Below, one piece after another: positions 56,896 through 64,000 of a DNA stretch of 64,000 nt. Source of the stretch: Afipia sp. 1NLS2 (GTDB lineage Bacteria > Pseudomonadota > Alphaproteobacteria > Rhizobiales > Xanthobacteraceae); contig NZ_ADVZ01000003.1 in assembly GCF_000178995.1 (NCBI RefSeq), forward strand, positions 248,001 to 312,000, given 5' to 3'. Within the stretch, counting starts at the first letter, position 1. Each line of letters opens with the position of its first letter. The notes under the pieces were generated by a model. That model did no database searches and was not told the DNA's origin. It saw only the letters and a program-made list of their open reading frames with translations. The translations under genes were made by a program, and so were the position numbers.

Positions 56896-57758
56896 GATGC
56901 CTCGTTGTTGCGCGCGCCGCGCCGTAACGCCACGCCGATGAATGTCAGCCCCGCCACAATCATGGGGGCCGACAATATCATTCCCATCGTCAAACCGCCC
57001 CACAGAAATCCGAGTTGCGGGTCCGGTTCACGGAAAAATTCGCCGGCGATGCGCGCAAGCCCATAACAGGTTGCGAAAATACCGATGATGAGTCCGGGAC
57101 GCTTCAGCGCGCCGCAGCGAATGGCCACTGCAAGGATGATGAACAGCAGCACGCCTTCGAGTCCGGCCTCGTAGAGTTGGCTCGGATGGCGCGGCACGGG
57201 GCCGCCGGTCGGAAACACCATCGCCCATGGCAGGGTCGGATCGGCCGGCCGGCCCCACAATTCGCCATTGACGAAATTTGCCAGCCGTCCGAGCAGCAGC
57301 CCGATGGGGCCGACCGCGCAGGTGACATCACCAAGCGACAGCACCGGAATCTTGCGGTGATACCCGAACGCCAGCACGGCGATGACGCAGCCGAGGAAAC
57401 CGCCATGGAACGACATGCCGCCGTTCCACAATTCAAAAATCTGCGCCGGGTGAGCGATGAAGAAATCGAGATTGTAGAACAGCACGTAGCCGGTGCGTCC
57501 GCCGAGAATGATGCCGAGCGTCACCCACAGAATGAAATCGTCGAAATCGAGCGTGGTCATCGGCGCGCGGCCGCCCCACAGCTTCTCGGTGCGGATGATG
57601 CTGCGGGCATAGAGCCAGCCGATGACGATGCCGCCGATATAGGCCAGCGCATACCAGCGGATCGCGAGCGGCCCGAGCCTGATCGCGATCGGATCGAAGG
57701 CCGGAAACTGGAGCAGGAGCGGGATGAACGTCGCGGTAAGGAGGATGGTGGACAGCAT
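56892..57758 (-). CDS. lgt: prolipoprotein diacylglyceryl transferase
   Basis: Transfers diacylglycerol to the lipobox Cys of prolipoproteins in the inner membrane, the first step of lipoprotein maturation. The 288-residue protein has about seven helices, [13 protein letters not shown], and the signature [15 protein letters not shown] near residue 157. First gene of the lgt-midA-pgeF operon. Confidence 0.96.
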   Translation of the reverse strand: MLSTILLTATFIPLLLQFPAFDPIAIRLGPLAIRWYALAYIGGIVIGWLYARSIIRTEKLWGGRAPMTTLDFDDFILWVTLGIILGGRTGYVLFYNLDFFIAHPAQIFELWNGGMSFHGGFLGCVIAVLAFGYHRKIPVLSLGDVTCAVGPIGLLLGRLANFVNGELWGRPADPTLPWAMVFPTGGPVPRHPSQLYEAGLEGVLLFIILAVAIRCGALKRPGLIIGIFATCYGLARIAGEFFREPDPQLGFLWGGLTMGMILSAPMIVAGLTFIGVALRRGARNNEAS

Positions 57759-57955
57759 CGGCGGTTCGATCCCCGTGGACGATCATCACGTCATGCGGTC
57801 ATGGCCGCTGTGATGGGGGGAAGTCAAGCATGCCCATCAAGCATGGAAAGTTAATGGCGCGATCGCATCAAAGCCCCGCGAGACGGCTTGCGCCCGCGCC
57901 TTTCGATCCCCATTGTGTGCTTCAGAACCGGCCGTGGCCGCCATCGGAGATGAAG

Positions 57956-58210
57956 ATGACCCAGACCAACAACCGCTTTTTCGATGAAGTCGCGCGCCTG
58001 ATGAACGACGCCGCCGGCGCCGCCCAGGGCGTCAAGCGCGAGATCGACACAGTGGTGCGGCATCAGGCCGAGCGGATCCTTAACGATCTCGATCTCGTCA
58101 AGCGCGAGGAATTCGACGTGGTCAAGGACATGGCGCGGCTCGCGCGCGAGGAGAACGAGGCGCTGAAGGCGCGGATCGCCGCGCTCGAAGCCAAGCTCGG
58201 CGGCGGCTAG
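57956..58210 (+). CDS. ubiK: ubiquinone biosynthesis accessory factor
   Basis: An 84-residue BMFP-domain protein: helical N-half (NRFFDEVARLMNDAAGAAQG) and a heptad-like C-half (LREENEALKARIAALEAKL-type) that trimerises in the family. UbiK helps late ubiquinone hydroxylation and membrane association of the Ubi complex. ATG 57956 is preferred because GGAG lies six bases upstream. Divergent from lgt across about 197 bases. Confidence 0.88.
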   Translation: MTQTNNRFFDEVARLMNDAAGAAQGVKREIDTVVRHQAERILNDLDLVKREEFDVVKDMARLAREENEALKARIAALEAKLGGG

Positions 58211-58228
58211 CGGAAAGCAGGAAAGCCG

Positions 58229-59311
58229 TTACGCCGCCAGCACCACCGGGCGGAACGCCTGGAGCAGGGGCTGGTCGATCTGCGTCTGCATCCGTTCCAT
58301 CACCGCGATAGCATCCTGATGCGACATCGGGGGGCTGTCGGCGCGATCCTCGACCAGCATCGCGAAGATGTCGATGATGGTGATCATACGCACGATATCC
58401 GAAATCTGATCACCGCTCAGTTGCTGCGGATAGCCGGTGCCGTCGAGCAGTTCGTGGTGGTGCAGCACCACGTCGAGCATCTCCGGCGGAAAATCGCCAT
58501 GCGCCTTGAGCACGTCGTGACCGATCTGCGAATGCTTGGCGAGTTCTGCTTCTTCGTCCGGTGTCAGCGCCTCGGGTTTGTCGAGGATCGCGGCCGGAAT
58601 GTAGGCCTTGCCGACATCGTGGATCAGGGCTGCGCGGGCGAGGCGGCGCTGGTCTTCATTGCGCATCCCGAGATGCTGGGCGAAGGCGACGGCATAGCCG
58701 GTGACGAACAGCGTGTGACGGTAGCTGCGAACATGATGCTTGTTGATGGCGACAAGCCATTCGCGCAGGCTTGAGCGGCGCAATGCCCGCAGGATCTTGT
58801 CCTCGGCATGGACGATGTCGCTGTAGGACAGCGGCATGCCGGCCGGCAGCTTTTCGAAAATGCGGACCATCACATCCTGAGCGGCGGAGATTCCTTCGCT
58901 GAGCACGATGCTCGCGCTGGTCTCTTCCTCCGTTTGCGGGAAAGAGAGGGCAACGCGCTGCAGGATGGTCTTGGGATCGAATGGCCAGCGGATGGTGTCG
59001 GTTGCGCCCAGCGACCATGCCTGGGTGGCCTCCCGGTGCAATGAATCCGACAGCACGAACAGTCGCGGCATGCCCTGATAGGCCTTGCCGGTCAGTTTGC
59101 GGCGAACCGTCTGGACGCTTGGAACCGAGGACAGATCGATGTCGATGACGATGCCCGCATAGTTATCCGGATCGTCGGGCATCTCGGCGGTGGTCATGCG
59201 TTCGACCTCGCCTGCCTTGGTCAGGATGGCGATCAGGTCGTCGCTGCGGTCGTTACGGTCGGATGCAAGGAGCACGCGCCTTCTGGCGGCGGACCTATAT
59301 GCAAGCGTCAT
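58229..59311 (-). CDS. HD-GYP domain protein with degenerate receiver
   Basis: A 360-residue protein. The N-terminal 125 residues look like a response-regulator receiver that has lost key residues: the acceptor region reads VIDIDLS and the conserved Lys is replaced (RWPFD where KPF is expected). The C-terminal domain has HD at 231 in LIHDVGKAYIP and HHELLDGTGYP at 284-294, the HHExxDGxGYP signature of c-di-GMP-degrading HD-GYP proteins. ATG 59311 has GAGG upstream. Convergent with ubiK. Confidence 0.9.
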   Translation of the reverse strand: MTLAYRSAARRRVLLASDRNDRSDDLIAILTKAGEVERMTTAEMPDDPDNYAGIVIDIDLSSVPSVQTVRRKLTGKAYQGMPRLFVLSDSLHREATQAWSLGATDTIRWPFDPKTILQRVALSFPQTEEETSASIVLSEGISAAQDVMVRIFEKLPAGMPLSYSDIVHAEDKILRALRRSSLREWLVAINKHHVRSYRHTLFVTGYAVAFAQHLGMRNEDQRRLARAALIHDVGKAYIPAAILDKPEALTPDEEAELAKHSQIGHDVLKAHGDFPPEMLDVVLHHHELLDGTGYPQQLSGDQISDIVRMITIIDIFAMLVEDRADSPPMSHQDAIAVMERMQTQIDQPLLQAFRPVVLAA

Positions 59312-59622
59312 CTTGGCCTCTTCTGGAACCCCACTTTGCCGGGCCAGGCGTTCTTCCGGCACCGGAACCCTAGGGCAAAGTTCCGATAAAACCGTTTCGG
59401 AACCCTTAGAATTTTACCTTTCAGCCGATTTTTGCCGATGGGAGTTTCCCGAGCCTTGGAATGGTTTCGGCCCGGTTTTCGCGCGCCATTCCTTGTCTTT
59501 TCAGGCCGTTGGGGCTAAGAACCGGCTCGTTCGCGGCCCCCGCACCCCTGGAGGCTTGCCGCGACGATCGAACGGGCCGCGTTTGCGGCCCTTAAATTTT
59601 GTAAAAACAAGGACTTACAACT
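59312..59622. other. intergenic region upstream of rplY
   Basis: No gene. It holds an inverted repeat GTTCCGA (59380-59386) / TCGGAAC (59397-59403) and a GC hairpin immediately before rplY. It presumably contains the divergent promoters of the HD-GYP gene and rplY. Confidence 0.45.
59574..59600 (+). promoter_or_regulatory. terminator-like hairpin in the rplY leader
   Basis: GGGCCGC (59574-59580), loop GTTT, GCGGCCC (59585-59591), then TTAAATTTT, ending 23 bases before the rplY ATG. The shape is that of an intrinsic terminator placed inside the leader, so it may attenuate rplY or end an upstream transcript. Confidence 0.5.
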
Positions 59623-60351
59623 ATGGCGACCGTCAAGGAATTGAAGGCGACCGCTCGTCCGAAGGCCGGCAAGGGGGCCGCTCGGGCTGAACGTCGTGCT
59701 GGCCGCGTGCCGGCGGTGATCTACGGCGACAACAAGCCGCCGGTCACGATTTCGCTGGACGACAAGGCTCTGCGTCAGAACATCTTCGCAGGCCACTTCC
59801 TCACCACGCTGTTCAACATCGATCTCGATGGCCAGAAGCATCGCGTGATTCCGCGCGACTATTCGCTCGATCCGGTTAAGGACTTCCCGCTGCATGTCGA
59901 TTTCCTCCGCCTCGGCAAAGGCGCGACCATCCGCGTTAGCGTTCCGCTGCACGTGAAGGGCGCCGAAGTTTCTCCGGGCGTGAAGCGTGGCGGCACGGTC
60001 AACATGGTGAACCACACGGTCGAACTCGAGGCGGATGTCGAGCAGATTCCGCAGTTCATCGAAGTCGACGTGTCCAAGCTCGAAATCAACAACTCGCTGC
60101 ACCTCAGCGACGTTCAGTTGCCGAAGGGCGTGAAACCGGTCTCGCGCGACGACGTGACGCTCGTCACCGTCGTGCCGCCGTCGGGCATGGGCGAAGAAGC
60201 CAAGCCTGCTGCGGAAGCCGCTGCTGCGGCGCCTGCGGCTGGTGCCGCGGCTCCCGCCGCCGGTGCTGCGGCTCCCGCGGCTGGTGCAGCGAAGGCTCCC
60301 GCAGCCGGTGCTGCCAAGGCCCCTGCGGCCGGCGGCGACAAAAAGAAGTAA
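59623..60351 (+). CDS. rplY: 50S ribosomal protein L25/general stress protein Ctc
   Basis: Binds 5S rRNA in the large subunit. The 242-residue protein has an N-terminal L25 domain (ARAERRAGRVPAVIYGDNKPP) and the C-terminal Ctc (TL5) domain (DFPLHVDFLRLGKG, VELEADVEQIPQFIEVDVS). A Pro/Ala/Gly tail of about 50 residues is built from tandem AAPAAG and AAKAPAAG repeats ending in Lys. First gene of rplY-pth-ychF. Confidence 0.95.
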   Translation: MATVKELKATARPKAGKGAARAERRAGRVPAVIYGDNKPPVTISLDDKALRQNIFAGHFLTTLFNIDLDGQKHRVIPRDYSLDPVKDFPLHVDFLRLGKGATIRVSVPLHVKGAEVSPGVKRGGTVNMVNHTVELEADVEQIPQFIEVDVSKLEINNSLHLSDVQLPKGVKPVSRDDVTLVTVVPPSGMGEEAKPAAEAAAAAPAAGAAAPAAGAAAPAAGAAKAPAAGAAKAPAAGGDKKK

Positions 60352-60369
60352 GAGAAGACTGCCCGCGCC

Positions 60370-60975
60370 ATGCGCCTGTTCGTCGGACTGGGAAATCCCG
60401 GATCGAAGTACGAAGGCAACCGGCACAATATCGGGTTCATGGTTCTCGACGAAATGGCGCGGCGTCACGGTTTCTCACCGTGGCGCCGTCGCTTTCAGGG
60501 CGAGACCTCCGAGGGTGTGCTGGACGGCGAGCGTGTCATTCTCCTGAAGCCCGCGACCTACATGAACGAATCCGGTCGCGCGGTGCAGGAGGCCGCGAAT
60601 TTCTTCAAGCTCGGCGAGAGCGATGTCGTGGTGTTCCACGACGAGATCGAATTGCCGCCCGCGAAGGTTCGCGTCAAGGTCGGTGGCGGCATCGCCGGGC
60701 ACAACGGCTTGCGCTCGATCTCGTCGCATGTCGGCAACGAATACAAGCGCGTGCGGATGGGGGTGGGCCACCCTGGCGTCAAGGAACTGGTGCACATCCA
60801 TGTGCTGAACGATTTCGCGAAAGCGGAGCGGCCCTGGGTCGAGGCATTGTGCGATATCGTGTCCGATAACGCCGCGCTGCTTGCGCAGGGCAAAGACTCT
60901 GCGTTTCAGAACAAGGTCCATCTTGCGATGGACGCCAAGGGCTTCGGTCCGAAGGACGACACCAGCGACAAGTAA
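60370..60975 (+). CDS. pth: peptidyl-tRNA hydrolase
   Basis: Recycles peptidyl-tRNA that drops off ribosomes. The 201-residue protein has [20 protein letters not shown] with the catalytic His (H20), [14 protein letters not shown] and [14 protein letters not shown], followed by [13 protein letters not shown]. Located 18 bases after rplY in the usual order. Confidence 0.97.
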   Translation: MRLFVGLGNPGSKYEGNRHNIGFMVLDEMARRHGFSPWRRRFQGETSEGVLDGERVILLKPATYMNESGRAVQEAANFFKLGESDVVVFHDEIELPPAKVRVKVGGGIAGHNGLRSISSHVGNEYKRVRMGVGHPGVKELVHIHVLNDFAKAERPWVEALCDIVSDNAALLAQGKDSAFQNKVHLAMDAKGFGPKDDTSDK

Positions 60976-61002
60976 ACTGGCGCTGACGATCAAGGGGATA
61001 TC

Positions 61003-62100
61003 ATGGGATTCAAATGCGGCATTGTCGGATTGCCGAACGTCGGCAAGTCCACGCTGTTCAATGCGCTGACGGAAACGGCGGCGGCGCAAGCGGCGAACTA
61101 TCCGTTCTGCACCATCGAGCCGAATGTCGGCGCGGTCGCGGTGCCGGACCCGCGGCTCGACAAACTGTCCGAGATCGCCAAGTCGGCGCAGATCATCCCG
61201 ACGCAACTGACGTTCGTGGATATCGCAGGCCTTGTGAAGGGCGCGTCCAAGGGCGAAGGACTCGGCAACCAGTTTCTCGCGACCATCCGCGAGGTGGATG
61301 CGGTGGCTCATGTGGTCCGCTGCTTTGAAGATTCCGACATCACCCATGTCGAGGGTAAGATCGCGCCGCTCGCGGACATCGAGACCATCGAGACCGAGCT
61401 GATGCTCGCGGATCTCGAAAGCCTCGAGAAGCGCGTCGATAATTTGAGCAAGAAGGCGAAGGGCGGCGACAAGGACTCCAAGGAGCAGCTCGATCTCGTC
61501 GAGCGTGCACTGAAGCTGTTGCGTGACGGCAAGCCCGCGCGCTTTCTCGAGCGCAAGCCGGAGGAGGAGCGGACGTTCCGCATGCTCGGTCTCCTGACCT
61601 CGAAGCCGGTTCTTTACGTCTGCAATGTCGAGGAAGGCGCGGCCGCCACCGGCAACGCATTCTCGCAGTCCGTGTTCGAGCATGCGAAGAAGGAAGGCGC
61701 GGTCGCGGTGGTGATTTCCGCCAAGATCGAATCCGAGATCGCGACGCTGTCACGCGAGGAGCGCGCGGACTTTCTCGCGACTCTCGAACTGGAGGAGGCG
61801 GGCCTCGATCGCCTGATCCGCGCCGGCTACGACCTTCTGCACCTCATCACTTACTTCACCGTCGGTCCGAAGGAAGCCCGCGCCTGGACTATCACCAAGG
61901 GCACCAAGGCCCCGGGTGCCGCGGGCGTGATCCATACCGACTTCGAGAAGGGTTTCATTCGCGCCGAGACCATCGCTTACGACGATTACGTCACCCTGGG
62001 CGGTGAAGCGGGGGCGCGCGATGCGGGCAGGCTCAGGCTGGAAGGCAAGGAATACGTGGTCGCCGATGGCGACGTGATGCACTTCCGGTTCAACACGTAA
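61003..62100 (+). CDS. ychF: redox-regulated ATPase YchF (OLA1 family)
   Basis: A 365-residue P-loop protein that hydrolyses ATP rather than GTP and associates with ribosomes. N-terminal G1 [27 protein letters not shown]3 [22 protein letters not shown]; a coiled-coil insert; and a C-terminal TGS domain ([29 protein letters not shown]; here AWTITKG). Third gene of the rplY-pth-ychF cluster. Confidence 0.96.
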   Translation: MGFKCGIVGLPNVGKSTLFNALTETAAAQAANYPFCTIEPNVGAVAVPDPRLDKLSEIAKSAQIIPTQLTFVDIAGLVKGASKGEGLGNQFLATIREVDAVAHVVRCFEDSDITHVEGKIAPLADIETIETELMLADLESLEKRVDNLSKKAKGGDKDSKEQLDLVERALKLLRDGKPARFLERKPEEERTFRMLGLLTSKPVLYVCNVEEGAAATGNAFSQSVFEHAKKEGAVAVVISAKIESEIATLSREERADFLATLELEEAGLDRLIRAGYDLLHLITYFTVGPKEARAWTITKGTKAPGAAGVIHTDFEKGFIRAETIAYDDYVTLGGEAGARDAGRLRLEGKEYVVADGDVMHFRFNT

Positions 62101-62120
62101 TTGAAATGGCGTGCTGCGGT

Positions 62121-62429
62121 TCAGAACCGCGGCTGCGTGTCGGTGCGTCCCTGCTCGCGGATCGCGCCGAGGTGTTCGTTGATCCGGAATACGATCAGCA
62201 CGAATTCGGCAGCGATGCGCGAAAACACCACGCCTGCGACGACGCCAGCGATCGCCATCAGCACCATGATGAATCCGGCGAACGGGCTGATCGCCATCTG
62301 CAGCAACCCGCCGAAGATTCCCGAGATGCCGCCGAGAATGACGAGCGCAATCACCAGCCAGTAAAAGGTCTTGATGATCGTTGGCGTGATGAAACGGTCC
62401 CACTGGAAAAGATCGTTGATCTGAAACAT
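62121..62429 (-). CDS. DUF4282 domain membrane protein
   Basis: A 102-residue protein starting at ATG 62429. Two membrane helices, about 18-38 (FYWLVIALVILGGISGIFGG) and 45-75 (FIMVLMAIAGVVAGVVFSRIAAEF), then ELVLI-type DUF4282 end and a short polar tail. Function unknown. It is convergent with ychF, and a GCGGTTC-A-GAACCGC hairpin at 62116-62130 overlaps its stop. Confidence 0.82.
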   Translation of the reverse strand: MFQINDLFQWDRFITPTIIKTFYWLVIALVILGGISGIFGGLLQMAISPFAGFIMVLMAIAGVVAGVVFSRIAAEFVLIVFRINEHLGAIREQGRTDTQPRF

Positions 62430-62466
62430 GCGCAAATCCCCTGTTGCGTTTGATTTAATTCTCGCA

Positions 62467-62480
62467 CGGCGCATGCGCCG
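62467..62480. promoter_or_regulatory. 14-bp perfect palindrome upstream of the DUF4282 gene
   Basis: CGGCGCATGCGCCG, self-complementary over 14 bases, 38 bases upstream of the DUF4282 start and just after the 45-codon gene. Candidate operator or mRNA end structure. Confidence 0.4.
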
Positions 62481-62512
62481 GAGAAAGCCGCAACAGCGTT
62501 CTTTTTCGTTGG

Positions 62513-62650
62513 TTACTTGATGTAGGCAAGCGACAGCACCACGACGGCGATGGCGAGAAACAGCACAAAGCGGATCAGGATGATCGCGATGTTCTGTTTT
62601 GAGGAGGGAAGCGGAATCGGCTCCGCGGTGTCGGGTTTAATAATCTTCAC
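62513..62650 (-). CDS. 45-residue single-pass membrane peptide
   Basis: Read from GTG 62650 with AGGGG eight bases upstream to TAA at 62513. The first 20 residues are polar and Pro-rich (KIIKPDTAEPIPLPSSKQN), the rest is one hydrophobic helix (IAIILIRFVLFLAIAVVVLS) with a short tail ending YIK. Orientation and spacing put it directly upstream of the DUF4282 membrane gene, on the same strand, so they may work together. It is too short to be found by length-filtered gene callers. No family recognised. Confidence 0.6.
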   Translation of the reverse strand: MKIIKPDTAEPIPLPSSKQNIAIILIRFVLFLAIAVVVLSLAYIK

Positions 62651-62784
62651 GGTTTGACCCCTGCATGACGCGCCGGGATGGCGCATTCATTAAGTCGCGC
62701 GAGACACGCGGCAGGTTCAAACCGGCGACGGGGCCGCACCGGATGGATGGGCGGCCCTGCCGATCATGGGGTGAGACCGGGGTC

Positions 62785-63186
62785 CTACTGCTCGGACGGC
62801 CGCTTCCACTGTGCGATGCTGTCGGCAATCATGCGGGTCGACTTCATCGCGGTCTGGCTCAACTGGGCGAAGCTCGCCAGCTCACGCTGCACGCGCTGAC
62901 CCTCTTCATGCATGAAGCCGCGAAGGTTCTCGAGCTCGGTGATCAGGGTATCGATTTCGCTCGCGGATGCGCCGGCGACACGCTGGATCAGCGTGTTGAC
63001 GTTGTTGACGGTGGCCTCGGCGGCCGCATCCGGGCTATCGCCGGAGTGCAGGATCGAAGGCGTCTTGCGCAAGTAGGCGATATCGTTGCGGACGAAATCG
63101 CGGATGCCGGCCTCGACATCGGTCACGGCGGCGAGATTGTCGTCGATTTCGTTGGTTTCGATTTTTTCTGACGGCATGGCGTTCAT
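62785..63186 (-). CDS. hypothetical protein, helical
   Basis: A 133-residue acidic protein starting at ATG 63186 with AAGGAG seven bases upstream, a strong ribosome binding site. Predicted mostly helical: VNNVNTLIQRVAGASASEIDTLITELENLRGFMHEEGQRVQRELASFAQL reads as a long amphipathic coil. No signal peptide or membrane segment. I recall similar proteins in Bradyrhizobiaceae but know no function. Confidence 0.78.
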   Translation of the reverse strand: MNAMPSEKIETNEIDDNLAAVTDVEAGIRDFVRNDIAYLRKTPSILHSGDSPDAAAEATVNNVNTLIQRVAGASASEIDTLITELENLRGFMHEEGQRVQRELASFAQLSQTAMKSTRMIADSIAQWKRPSEQ

Positions 63187-63409
63187 CGGCTTTCTCCTTT
63201 TCGCAAGGCCTGCGAGCGGTTGTCCCCCGCACGACGAAGGTGAGGCGGCATTACTTCAACGGATCGTGACCATAACGAGGCAGGAGTAGGGTAATCGTCC
63301 GCGCCTTTTGTGGACAAGACGATATGGCGGTGCAGCTGCGCTGGCATTAAGATGGCATTTACATCGTATTGCGAAATGAACGGGTTCCCGCCGGCGTTCG
63401 GGAATGCAG

Positions 63410-64000
63410 CTACCAGTGATATTTGTATCCGGCGGTGAGGCTCTTGTTGTCGAAGCCATCGGCGGTCTGGGCATAAGTGCCGGATATGCTGACGCCGCCG
63501 AACAGCTTCTGCTCCGCGCCGACGCGGCCGAGCCATTTGTTATCCAGAGAAGATTGGGTCTCGCCTGCGATCAGGCTCGTGCCGGTTTCGCGGAATTCGA
63601 GCTTCGCCGAGCGATCGACTTCGATGCTGCGGCCCGTGCGCGGCCCAAGGCCTGCAATCGGCGTATCCAGCGGCTGCGCCACGGCATAACCATTCTGTAC
63701 GGTGAGGGCATACTGGTTGTTGTCAATCGGAATCGTCTTGCTGATCGCGGTGCCGATCTTGTTCTGGTCGGCGGACGGATCGATCCGCGCATTGAGCGAT
63801 GTCTTGTCCCAGATGCCGGCGACGCCGGGCGCGCTCATGGTCGCCCAGACGCTGCCGCCGGATTGCAGCGATGTCGTATCGCCCTGCGCCTGACGCGCGA
63901 GCAGTTCGCCTGAAGTAACGGGGCCATCGGGCGCGACGTTCATGTCGGCGCCGACCTTGGTGTCCCAGAACGGCAGCACCGACCGTTTTACGGTGACGGC
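63410..64000 (-). CDS. probable outer-membrane beta-barrel protein, 5' end outside window
   Basis: The frame is open through the window edge, so only the C-terminal 196 codons are visible. They alternate hydrophobic and polar residues in strand-like blocks (GGVSISGTYAQTADGF, SLTAGYKYHW) and end in Trp, a BAM-type C-terminal aromatic. LEFRETGTSLIAGETQSSLDNKWLGRVGAEQKLFGG looks like late barrel strands. Family cannot be named from the fragment. Confidence 0.7.
   Translation of the reverse strand, partial: AVTVKRSVLPFWDTKVGADMNVAPDGPVTSGELLARQAQGDTTSLQSGGSVWATMSAPGVAGIWDKTSLNARIDPSADQNKIGTAISKTIPIDNNQYALTVQNGYAVAQPLDTPIAGLGPRTGRSIEVDRSAKLEFRETGTSLIAGETQSSLDNKWLGRVGAEQKLFGGVSISGTYAQTADGFDNKSLTAGYKYHW

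Noticed and set aside
55831-57066. 411-codon plus-strand frame antisense to the MidA-like gene
   Set aside because: Arg-rich shadow; the minus strand has the SAM motif and operon junctions.
63347-63362. TTAA-N7-TTTAC as a CtrA box near the window end
   Set aside because: One mismatch in the second half-site and no second box; not enough to claim.

Overview
The window is a dense, high-GC (about 63% by eye) stretch of an alphaproteobacterial chromosome. Gene content and order point to the Bradyrhizobiaceae/Nitrobacteraceae (the Bradyrhizobium, Rhodopseudomonas, Afipia/Oligotropha, Nitrobacter group). The clues are the lipid A/KDO block with DUF4170, DUF374 and DUF2093 proteins, a DUF6101 protein, a TIGR01459-type HAD hydrolase, an alphaproteobacterial-type HisRS, a MarR/response-regulator/kinase cluster divergent from ilvE, and a cytochrome-cupredoxin-fused copper nitrite reductase. 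The genus assignment is inference. I found no rRNA, tRNA, CRISPR array, insertion sequence, integrase or phage gene, so this reads as core chromosome with a few accessory touches.

Layout. 0-8 kb: a conserved hypothetical, ubiA, DUF6101, then a tightly packed run pmbA - cysQ-like phosphatase - DUF4170 - DUF374 acyltransferase - waaA - lpxK for envelope lipid A/KDO work, and a convergent DUF2093 gene. 8.2-10.4 kb: a 722-residue four-domain nitrite reductase (membrane anchor, Ala/Pro linker, cytochrome c, cupredoxin, two-domain CuNiR), with a perfect 11-bp inverted repeat upstream. 10.5-19.3 kb: DNA and RNA maintenance (xseA, purD, tadA, an RGG-rich rluB, rsmD, mutL, arfB). 19.4-27.6 kb: a complementary pair of M16 peptidases, an exported protein, lspA, ileS and ribF. 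27.8-30.7 kb: a CheY-like receiver, a HAD hydrolase and a degenerate EAL protein.

30.9-40.6 kb: an omega-amino acid aminotransferase, an isolated TadE/TadG-like pair, hisS, a tautomerase, four small exported proteins including a periplasmic RNase T2, rlmJ, a cold-shock protein and a small outer-membrane barrel with CtrA-like boxes in its promoter region. 40.9-47.3 kb: uvrC, pgsA, moaD, moaE, prmB, a nucleoside deaminase and a MATE exporter. 47.4-54.2 kb: ilvE divergent from a marR - response regulator - histidine kinase operon whose control region carries several palindromes, then proC, ybjN and prs. 54.3-62.1 kb: a lipoprotein, pgeF, a MidA-like methyltransferase, lgt, ubiK, an HD-GYP protein, then rplY - pth - ychF. 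62.1-64 kb: DUF4282, a 45-codon membrane peptide, a hypothetical protein and the 3' end of a probable outer-membrane protein cut by the window edge.

Most genes are single-copy housekeeping genes in short operons with 1-20 base overlaps (ATGA/GTGA junctions). The parts that merit attention are the four-domain nitrite reductase and its inverted repeat, the palindromes between ilvE and marR, the CtrA-like boxes between the porin and uvrC, the reciprocal M16 pair, the low-GC block inside hisS, the low-complexity N-terminus of RluB and the 45-residue membrane peptide.
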